Below, one piece after another: positions 5,167-10,743 of a stretch of DNA of 10,743 bases (within the stretch, counting starts at the first letter, position 1; every line of letters starts with the position of its first letter). The stretch is from Acidobacteriota bacterium. Lineage in GTDB: Bacteria > Acidobacteriota > Vicinamibacteria > Vicinamibacterales > UBA2999. Under the pieces are notes generated by a model that searched no databases, was not told the origin of the DNA, and worked only from the letters and a program-made list of their open reading frames with translations. The DNA lies in contig CANIAI010000039.1 of assembly GCA_947465275.1 (NCBI GenBank), positions 1-10,743 on the forward strand, written 5' to 3'. Position numbers and translations under genes: made by a program.

Positions 5167-7545
5167 CTACCAGCGGTGCAGTTCGCAGTAGTCGGTCGGC
5201 TCCGCTCCGGCGAGGAACGACTCCCGGTAGGTGCGCGGGCAGCCCGGCAGTGCCAGCTTGCCGGTGTCGCGGTCGATGTCGGCGAAGGTGATGCCCTCGG
5301 GCACCTGGAACTGGGTGTCGGGGTGCCCGGCGAGCGCCGCCTTCATGAACTCGGTCCAGATCGGCAGCGCCGCCTGCGAGCCGCTCAGACCCAGCGGCTG
5401 GTTGTCATCGAAGCCGACCCAGACGACCGTGAGCAGTTCGGGCGTGAAGCCGACGAACCAGGCATCGCGCAGGTCGTTGGTCGTGCCGCTCTTCCCGGCG
5501 GCGTCCAGGGTGAAGCCGTTGCCGCGCGCGCTCGCGCCGGTGCCCTCGTTCAGCACGCTCCGCATCATGTTCGTGACGAGGAACGTGGTGTCGGGCCTGG
5601 CCACCGGCCGCGGCTGCGCCGGTTTCGGCCGCAGCGCCTTCGCGGCGGCCTCGATGTGGTCGAGGGCCACGAGCGGACGCACGGCGCCGCCGTTCTGGAA
5701 CAGCGTGTAGGCCTGTGCGACTTCCATCGGCGTCAGCTCGAACACCCCGAGCGTGATGGACGGGAAGCCCTTCGGCGCCTGGCCGACACCCACGCGCCTC
5801 CAGAGCGCCGCGACGCGGTCGAAGCCGACCTGCTGCCCGACGTGGATGGTGCCGAGGTTGCGCGACATCGCGAGCGCGCGCCGCCAGGTGATCAGCCCGT
5901 CGTACGAGTCGTAGTTGCGCGGCTCCCAGACCTGGTCGTCGAAGGTGAAGGTCTCGGGATCGTCGCTGGTCAGCGCGGCGGGGGAGAAGTCGGTGCGGCC
6001 GTCCTCGATGCCGGCCTCGAAGGCCGACAGGAAGACGAACGGCTTGAAGACCGAACCCGGCTGCCGCCTGGCCACCAGGGCGCGATTGAACTGCGACTGG
6101 TTGTACGAGCGTCCGCCAACCATCGCGAGCACCTCACCGGTGCGCGGGTCGACGGCGATGAGCGCGGCCTGAGCCCGCTGCTTCTTGCGGCGCAGCAGTT
6201 CGTCGACCTTGCCCAGGCCGTTCCGCACCGCCTCGATGGCGAGCCGCTGCAGGTTGCTGTCGAGTGTCGTGTAGACGTCGACCTGGCCGCTCTGCGTCGT
6301 CAGCCCCGGGAAGGTCGTCTCGACCTGCTCGGCCACCATGTCGACGAAGTAGGGCGCTTCGTTGTCGACGGAGCGGGCGACGACCTTGAGCGGTTCCTTC
6401 AGGGCGGCCTCACCGGCCCGTTCGGTAATCACCCCCTGCCGCATCATCGATGTGATGACTACGTTGCGGCGCTCGACCGACCGCTTCGGGTTCGCGAACG
6501 GCGACCGCAGGCCCGGGTTCTGGATCACGCCGGCGATGGTGGCCGCCTCGGCGATGCTGAGGTTCGAGACGTCCTTCCCGAAAAAGAGCCGGGCCGCCTC
6601 GGCGACGCCGTGGATCGAGAACGACCCGCGCTGCCCGAGGTAGATGTCGTTCAGGTACAGCTCGAGGATCTCGTCCTTCGAGGCGCGCCGCTCCAGCACC
6701 AGCGACATGAAGCCCTCGCGCGCCTTGCGCGCGTACGAGCGCTGCCGGGTCTGGAGTTCCGCGTTGAACTCGTCGGCGAGGAAGAACATCCGCGCGAGCT
6801 GCTGCGTGATCGTGCTGCCGCCGACCGCAAACTCGTTCCGGCCGATGGCGTTGGTGATCGCAGCGGCGACCATGCGAATCGGGTTGATGCCCGGGTGGTA
6901 GTAGAAGCCCTGGTCCTCGGTGGACAGGACCGCCTGCTGCATGTGCGCCGGAATCGCGGAGAGCGGCACCGTGCGCCGCTTCTGACGATTCCCGCTCGCC
7001 ATCAGCGCGGTGAGCAGCGGTGGGTCGAGCCTGACCGCCTCGGTCGGCCGTCCGCTCACCTCGATGCTGCGGATCACGGTCGAGCCTGGCGCGGCGGCTG
7101 ATGGGGCCGCCGACGCGCGCTGCACCGCCGGTGGCGTCGCGTAGATGAACCGGACGACCTGACCGGCCTGCGGACCGCCGCGCGGGCGCACCTCGACGGC
7201 GTTGGGCCGCACGGCGAACTCGCCTGGCGCGGCGACGCTGGTGCGCTGCGCGTAGCCGAGGTCGTTCAGCCGCACGAGCAAATCGGCTTCGCCGAGCGTC
7301 TGCCCGCGGCGAATGTCCACCGGACGCGCGTAGACGCGCGGCAGCGTTCGTTCACGCTCGCCGTGCAGGCGGGCATCGATGATGCGCGAGTACGAGACGT
7401 AGAACCAGCCAACCGTGCCGAGGCCGATCGCGACGACGACCGCGAGCGCGATCAGCAGGCCGCGGACGAGCGTCGACCGACCCGACCATCGGGTGCGGCG
7501 CCGACGGGGTGTGCGCTCGGGCGGCTTCGGCTGGGACGGCGGCAC
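5167..7545 (-). CDS. Bifunctional class A penicillin-binding protein (PBP1b-like; transglycosylase and transpeptidase)
   Basis: Membrane-anchored peptidoglycan synthase that polymerises lipid II and crosslinks the strands. Of 792 residues, about 1-25 are basic and cytoplasmic, about 28-50 form one membrane helix, and about 66-160 look like a UB2H regulatory domain (LPRVYARPVDIRRGQ) with an Ala/Pro-rich insertion near 137-155. The GT51 glycosyltransferase domain (about 185-360) has catalytic Glu210 in the EDxxFxxHxG motif, GGSTITQQ (242-249) and ELYLNDIYLG. The transpeptidase domain (about 455-735) has SVFK with nucleophile Ser498 and Lys501, SRN (561-563) and KSGT (685-688). A C-terminal tail of about 45 residues carries two cysteines (769, 787). 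The start is GTG, without an obvious Shine-Dalgarno, 19 bases after bshC, so co-transcription is likely. Confidence 0.96.
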   Translation of the reverse strand: MPPSQPKPPERTPRRRRTRWSGRSTLVRGLLIALAVVVAIGLGTVGWFYVSYSRIIDARLHGERERTLPRVYARPVDIRRGQTLGEADLLVRLNDLGYAQRTSVAAPGEFAVRPNAVEVRPRGGPQAGQVVRFIYATPPAVQRASAAPSAAAPGSTVIRSIEVSGRPTEAVRLDPPLLTALMASGNRQKRRTVPLSAIPAHMQQAVLSTEDQGFYYHPGINPIRMVAAAITNAIGRNEFAVGGSTITQQLARMFFLADEFNAELQTRQRSYARKAREGFMSLVLERRASKDEILELYLNDIYLGQRGSFSIHGVAEAARLFFGKDVSNLSIAEAATIAGVIQNPGLRSPFANPKRSVERRNVVITSMMRQGVITERAGEAALKEPLKVVARSVDNEAPYFVDMVAEQVETTFPGLTTQSGQVDVYTTLDSNLQRLAIEAVRNGLGKVDELLRRKKQRAQAALIAVDPRTGEVLAMVGGRSYNQSQFNRALVARRQPGSVFKPFVFLSAFEAGIEDGRTDFSPAALTSDDPETFTFDDQVWEPRNYDSYDGLITWRRALAMSRNLGTIHVGQQVGFDRVAALWRRVGVGQAPKGFPSITLGVFELTPMEVAQAYTLFQNGGAVRPLVALDHIEAAAKALRPKPAQPRPVARPDTTFLVTNMMRSVLNEGTGASARGNGFTLDAAGKSGTTNDLRDAWFVGFTPELLTVVWVGFDDNQPLGLSGSQAALPIWTEFMKAALAGHPDTQFQVPEGITFADIDRDTGKLALPGCPRTYRESFLAGAEPTDYCELHRW

Positions 7546-7564
7546 GGGTGAGGACGCTTTCGCG

Positions 7565-9214
7565 TCAGACGACGATGATCCAGTGCGTGCCCATGTCGAG
7601 CGTCAGCTCCTCGCTGAGGCGCTCCACCAGGCCGGGGCCGTACTTGTTCAGGAAGCCGACGAAGCCGATCTCGCGTTCCTGCGGATGCCCGCCGGGGAAC
7701 GCCTGCCGCTGGGCGTGCGTGAACTGCCGGCGCAGCGTCTCGTCCTTCCGCTTGGCGGCCTGGATGATCTTGCCGTGCAGCTTCCTGAGGTCGTCGTCCA
7801 TGCGTCCCAGCGTGGACCGGGTGGCCCCTTCCAGCGTCGGGTCGACCTGCGTGACCTCGCGCGCGACCGCTTCCATGCGATCGCGAATCGCCTCGCCGAC
7901 GGCGGTCACCGCCTGCTCGATCGCCGGCGGCAGCTGCGCCTCGAGCAGCGCGTTGAGCGCTGCCTCATCCTGCGGCCGCAGCGCGGCGAGCGGCACCTCG
8001 TGCTTGGTCAGGAAGCGGAGCGCGTTCGAGTCGACCAGCGTCGCGCTCGCCCGCTGGAACACCAGCGGCATCGGCACGCCGAACGCGTCGTACACGGCGC
8101 GCAACTGCCCGAGGTAGGCAAGTTCGCTCGGTCCCGAGACGTAGGCGACGGTGGGAAAGAGCGAGTCCTGGATGATCGGGCGCAGCAGGACGTTCGGGCT
8201 GAAGTGCTCGGGAGCCCGCCGCGCTTCCTCGATCAGCGCCTCACGCGATTCGACCCGGTCGCCGACCCGGAAGGCGTCGCCCTCGACCTGGACACCCTCG
8301 CGTCCGTGGCCCAGGTGGAACAGGCAGGCGCTCGTCTCGACGGGGCTGACCTGCGCGTGGTAGCCGCGTGCCTTGAGCGCGGCGCCGGCGGCGATCGCCG
8401 CCCGCGACGTCTCGCCCGCATGCTCGAGCTCGCGGGCGAACACCTGCGCGACGAGCGGCTTGGTGGCGACGTCGGAGGCGTCGTAGACGACCAGGCCGAG
8501 CGGCCCGAGCGTCGCTTCGAGCCAGCGGGCGAATGCGTCGGCCATGCCGATGCCCGGCTGGTATGCCTCGCGCAGGCTCGACAGCAGGGCCGGCGTGAAC
8601 TCGGTCGCCGGGAGGACGCGCTGCAGTTCCTCGATGGCCTCTTCGATCGTCTCGTCGAGGCCGACCCGGGCGACTGAGCCTTCGTTCGCACCGGCCGGGT
8701 GGCCGATCGAGACGTGGCGCAGCTGCATCTCGGCATCGAGCAGGCCGCAGCCCTTCACCTCGTCCCAGTCATGGTCCTCAGCGTCAACCCAGAAGACGGG
8801 GACGGCGGGCACGCGTTCCTCGACGCGGATGCGTTCAGCGAGCCGGATGGCGGTGAGGGCCTTGAGGAGGGTGAAGAGGGGACCGCCGAAGAGCCCGGCC
8901 TGCTGGCCCGTCACGACGGCGACCGTCTCGGGGCGGCGCAGCAGGTTCGCGGTGGTCACCGCCGCGGCGGGGGCACCGCGGCGGGCCTGCTGGGCTCCGA
9001 TCACATCGGCGACAGCAGTGCCGGGGCGGGGACAGGCGCGGGTACGGGCAATGGCCGTCCGCCATGCCTCGCGCGACCTCGGGTCGCCGGCATAGAAGTC
9101 GGACACCTGACCGTACGCGAACGCATAGTCCGCGGCGAGCCGGTTGATCCAGGGGAAGCGACGAATATCGACGGGGATCTGGGCGGCAGTGGCCAGACCT
9201 GACTGGGGTAGCAC
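7565..9214 (-). CDS. bshC: BshC, putative cysteine-adding enzyme of bacillithiol synthesis
   Basis: Thought to catalyse the last step of bacillithiol synthesis, adding cysteine to glucosaminyl-malate. The protein shows the family blocks in order: VDIRRFPWINRLAADY near the N-terminus, VTGQQAGLFGGPLFT, PVFWVDAEDHDWDEV, RPIIQDSLFPTVAYVSGPSE, a long charged coiled-coil towards the C-terminus, and FPGGHPQER. The GTG at 9214 is preferred (549 residues). The frame stays open to a GTG at 9289 (574 residues), but those 25 extra codons have nine A/T third positions, unlike the rest of the gene, and contain a TTGACA box that fits this gene's own promoter. The penicillin-binding protein follows 19 bases downstream. 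The bshA and bshB genes are not in the window. Family is firm; start is uncertain. Confidence 0.93.
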   Translation of the reverse strand: MLPQSGLATAAQIPVDIRRFPWINRLAADYAFAYGQVSDFYAGDPRSREAWRTAIARTRACPRPGTAVADVIGAQQARRGAPAAAVTTANLLRRPETVAVVTGQQAGLFGGPLFTLLKALTAIRLAERIRVEERVPAVPVFWVDAEDHDWDEVKGCGLLDAEMQLRHVSIGHPAGANEGSVARVGLDETIEEAIEELQRVLPATEFTPALLSSLREAYQPGIGMADAFARWLEATLGPLGLVVYDASDVATKPLVAQVFARELEHAGETSRAAIAAGAALKARGYHAQVSPVETSACLFHLGHGREGVQVEGDAFRVGDRVESREALIEEARRAPEHFSPNVLLRPIIQDSLFPTVAYVSGPSELAYLGQLRAVYDAFGVPMPLVFQRASATLVDSNALRFLTKHEVPLAALRPQDEAALNALLEAQLPPAIEQAVTAVGEAIRDRMEAVAREVTQVDPTLEGATRSTLGRMDDDLRKLHGKIIQAAKRKDETLRRQFTHAQRQAFPGGHPQEREIGFVGFLNKYGPGLVERLSEELTLDMGTHWIIVV

Positions 9215-9223
9215 CGGACGCCT

Positions 9224-9253
9224 ACTGTCGCAGAGCGTCGCGCGCACTGTCAA
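9224..9253 (-). promoter_or_regulatory. Candidate promoter of bshC
   Basis: A perfect TTGACA at 9253-9248 is followed after 18 bases by GACAGT (9229-9224), which keeps the key A and T of a -10 box but matches only three of six positions. Transcription would start near 9217, just before the GTG at 9214, again giving a very short or absent leader. If it is real, the longer bshC frame starting at 9289 cannot be right. Confidence 0.4.
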
Positions 9254-9255
9254 GC

Positions 9256-9282
9256 TACGGGTAGTTTCACTCGTAACGCGTT
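9256..9282. promoter_or_regulatory. Dyad symmetries between the divergent bshC and pseudokinase promoters
   Basis: Between the two predicted -35 boxes lie an imperfect inverted repeat (TACGGGT at 9256-9262 and ACTCGTA at 9269-9275, six of seven positions complementary) and an eight-base palindrome AACGCGTT at 9275-9282 that overlaps the plus-strand -35 box. A related word, ACGTGTT, recurs at 9298-9304, 22 bases after ACGCGTT at 9276. These could be a regulator's binding sites for both promoters, but the match is short and chance is not excluded. Confidence 0.25.
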
Positions 9283-9309
9283 GGACCACCGAATCTTACG
9301 TGTTAGGAT
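9281..9309 (+). promoter_or_regulatory. Candidate promoter of the pseudokinase gene
   Basis: TTGGAC (9281-9286), a 17-base spacer and TAGGAT (9304-9309), with an extended -10 TGT directly before the latter (9301-9303). Each hexamer matches the sigma-70 consensus only in part, but the spacing and the extended -10 are right. Start of transcription is expected near 9316, leaving 24 or 48 bases before the two candidate GTG start codons. This stretch is noticeably richer in A and T than the genes around it. Confidence 0.5.
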
Positions 9310-9363
9310 CCACGGTCGATACTCCCTCCGCCCACGCCCGTGGGCCGGGTCACCGGTCCCGCC

Positions 9364-10743
9364 GTGAAGGAGCCCATTCTGTCCCCGGATAATCTGTCCT
9401 TCCTCTTTCCCACGCCGGCGTACGGACCCTATCAGGTCACGCGTGACCTCGGAGACGGCCGGGCTGGACGCACCTGCCTCGCCGAAGAGCCCTCGGGCCG
9501 CCCGGTGGTGATCCGCGGATTCGACGTCGCGGTGCCCGAAACCGGCCGCGAGGCGCTGTCCGGATTTCTCGCGCAACTCGCGGGCCTCGGGCTCGAGCAT
9601 CCCTCGCTCAGCGAGCCGTTGGCGAGTGGCGAGACCGACGGCACGCTGTGGATCGCCCACCGCTATCTGCCTGGCATGCCGCTCGACAGTGGCGGCGCCC
9701 CGGCAGGTCTTACGGCTGAGGCGGTCGCCCGGCTGCTCGAGCCGGTCGCGGCCGCACTCGACCATGCCGCCATGGCCGGCGTCGTCCACGGAGACCTGAC
9801 CCCGCGCGACATCATCTGTCGCGACGGGCGCGGGGCGCTCGCCGGCATCGGAATCGTCCAGGCCCTGGGCGCGGCCGGGCTCGCGCTCACCGGGCTTGCC
9901 CCGTGGGCATCCCCGCAACGGCGTGCAGGCGCCCTGCCCACCCATGCGGACGACGTCTACGCGCTGGCGGCGGTCGCCGCCAGCCTGCTCGGCGTGCAGG
10001 AGCCGCTCACGCTCGGGTTGCCCGAAGCCGAAGGGGCATCGGACGAGGGCGAGGAGTCGTCCGCGCCGGTGCCGACCCGGGTGCTCGCCGTCCTTGCGCG
10101 AGGACTGGCGTCCGAATCGTCGGAGCGGCCGGTCAGCGCGCTCTCGCTGACGGCGCTCCTGTTCACCGCTGCCACGGCCGCCGCGCACCGCGCGGGGCGA
10201 GCCGACGTCGAGGGCAACGAGCGCGAGGCGATCGAACTGGCCAGGCCGTCGGGGTCGGGAGAGGCGGCAGCGCTGTCGGAACCGCTGTCGCTCACCCTCG
10301 CCCCCCCGCCGGAACTGTCGCTGACGCTCGCGCCTGAGCCGGAGCCTCCGGCTGCACCCACCGCCTGGGACGAGGTGTCACTCGTCATGACGGTGGCCGA
10401 ACCCGCGGAGAGCGAGGACACCGGACCGAGCTTGACCATCGAGCCGCCTCCGACGCGAACGCCCGAGCCGGAGCCGCTCGCACGCTTCGAGTACGTCAAC
10501 CAGGTCGAGCACCTGGAGCACGTGGAGCCGGACGTCGTTCGCCCGGCCGTCGGAGACCACCTCCCTGAAGAGGTCCGTGCAGAGGCACGTGCCGACGTCG
10601 CTGAGGACGCTGAGCACGACGGGCGCCACGATGCCGGCCTCGGCTGGGACGACGCGCCGGTCGACACAATCGACACCCGGGGGGAAGAGCCACGGGAAGA
10701 GCCACGGGAAGAACCGCGGTCGTACTCCAGTGCTCCTCCGGTA
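9364..10743 (+). CDS. Predicted Ser/Thr protein pseudokinase with acidic proline-rich tail (3' end outside window)
   Basis: An open frame of 460 codons without a stop, running off the right edge. Residues about 22-270 follow the Hanks-type kinase fold: a complete glycine loop GDGRAG (30-35), VVIR (48-51) where active kinases have a lysine (here Arg51), HGDLTPRDI (142-150) for HRDLKPxNI, GIG (161-163) for DFG, SPQ (183-185) for the APE region, and DDVYALA (196-202) for SDIYSLG. The HRD-type Asp144 remains, but the VAIK Lys, the catalytic-loop Lys and Asn, and the DFG Asp are gone, so phosphotransfer is unlikely. The tail (about 280-460) is acidic, rich in Pro and Glu, and repetitive. No membrane segment is seen in this part. 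GTG 9364 is chosen because the family fold begins soon after; GTG 9340 is in frame too, and neither has a Shine-Dalgarno. The gene is divergent from bshC. Confidence 0.85.
   Translation, partial: MKEPILSPDNLSFLFPTPAYGPYQVTRDLGDGRAGRTCLAEEPSGRPVVIRGFDVAVPETGREALSGFLAQLAGLGLEHPSLSEPLASGETDGTLWIAHRYLPGMPLDSGGAPAGLTAEAVARLLEPVAAALDHAAMAGVVHGDLTPRDIICRDGRGALAGIGIVQALGAAGLALTGLAPWASPQRRAGALPTHADDVYALAAVAASLLGVQEPLTLGLPEAEGASDEGEESSAPVPTRVLAVLARGLASESSERPVSALSLTALLFTAATAAAHRAGRADVEGNEREAIELARPSGSGEAAALSEPLSLTLAPPPELSLTLAPEPEPPAAPTAWDEVSLVMTVAEPAESEDTGPSLTIEPPPTRTPEPEPLARFEYVNQVEHLEHVEPDVVRPAVGDHLPEEVRAEARADVAEDAEHDGRHDAGLGWDDAPVDTIDTRGEEPREEPREEPRSYSSAPPV
10285..10446 (+). repeat. Short peptide repeat (SLTLAP-like) in the pseudokinase tail
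   Basis: In the disordered tail LSLTLAP occurs at residues 308-314 and 318-324, and a related PSLTIEP at 355-361. Each copy is followed by a proline/glutamate run. The DNA copies differ at several third positions, so the peptide rather than the DNA is kept. It may be a short linear motif bound by a partner, or simply low-complexity sequence. Confidence 0.5.
10684..10719 (+). repeat. Three tandem 12-bp repeats encoding EEPR
   Basis: GAAGAGCCACGG is present twice without change and once with two changes (GAAGAACCGCGG), in frame, giving EEPR three times at residues 441-452 of the pseudokinase tail. Near-identical DNA suggests recent slippage duplication, so copy number may vary between strains. 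Confidence 0.85.

Noticed and set aside
5008..7101. 697-codon open frame on the plus strand opposite the penicillin-binding protein gene
   Set aside because: It is antisense to a gene with complete catalytic motifs, is rich in Arg, Gly, Val and Asp as expected from mirrored GC-rich codons, and shows no recognisable domain.
7415..8677. 420-codon plus-strand frame opposite bshC
   Set aside because: Antisense shadow of a gene with all family blocks; no domain recognised.
9388..9393. GATAAT as an internal -10 box in the start of the pseudokinase gene
   Set aside because: No matching -35 box upstream and no suitable start codon soon after; it lies in frame within coding sequence.
9250..10188. 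312-codon minus-strand frame opposite the pseudokinase
   Set aside because: Arg/Gly-rich composition without a domain, and it would cover the divergent promoter region; the plus-strand frame has an orderly kinase fold.

Overview
The window is very GC-rich. Seven of its nine recognisable genes lie on the minus strand, one (the last) is on the plus strand, and one more is only a possible fragment at the left edge. The combination of a BshC (bacillithiol) homologue, a PBP1b-type penicillin-binding protein, an HrcA-type heat-shock repressor, a bacterial Ser/Thr kinase-like protein and high GC fits a high-GC member of the Acidobacteriota, perhaps the Vicinamibacteria. This placement is inferred from gene content only; there is no rRNA or other marker here to test it.

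Reading right to left along the minus strand, bshC and a bifunctional class A penicillin-binding protein (19 bases apart) form one likely transcription unit. Next comes a two-gene unit of an XdhC-family molybdenum-enzyme maturation factor and a Trz/Atz-type amidohydrolase (15 bases apart, with a small hairpin touching the second start codon). The third unit is the heat-shock cluster hrcA - grpE - dnaJ. dnaK is absent from its usual place between grpE and dnaJ, which overlap by four bases. The last 80 bases may hold the first codons of another gene following dnaJ. Perfect TATAAT boxes precede both hrcA and xdhC; the one before xdhC is so close to the ATG that the message is probably leaderless. 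No canonical CIRCE operator is visible in front of hrcA.

To the right of bshC a compact divergent promoter region leads into an open reading frame on the plus strand that runs off the window (460 codons seen). It has the fold landmarks of a bacterial Ser/Thr protein kinase: an intact glycine-rich loop, an HRD-like aspartate and an SDIYSLG-like helix. However, the VAIK lysine, the lysine and asparagine of the catalytic loop, and the DFG aspartate are all replaced. It is therefore a predicted pseudokinase, followed by a long acidic, proline-rich tail with short repeats. This is the most interesting gene in the window.

The genes are largely housekeeping: protein folding and its repression, purine/molybdoenzyme-related metabolism, cell-wall synthesis and low-molecular-weight thiol synthesis. 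No mobile element, CRISPR array, tRNA or rRNA was seen. No intrinsic terminator with a U-tract was found in any intergenic gap, so read-through between the minus-strand units is possible.
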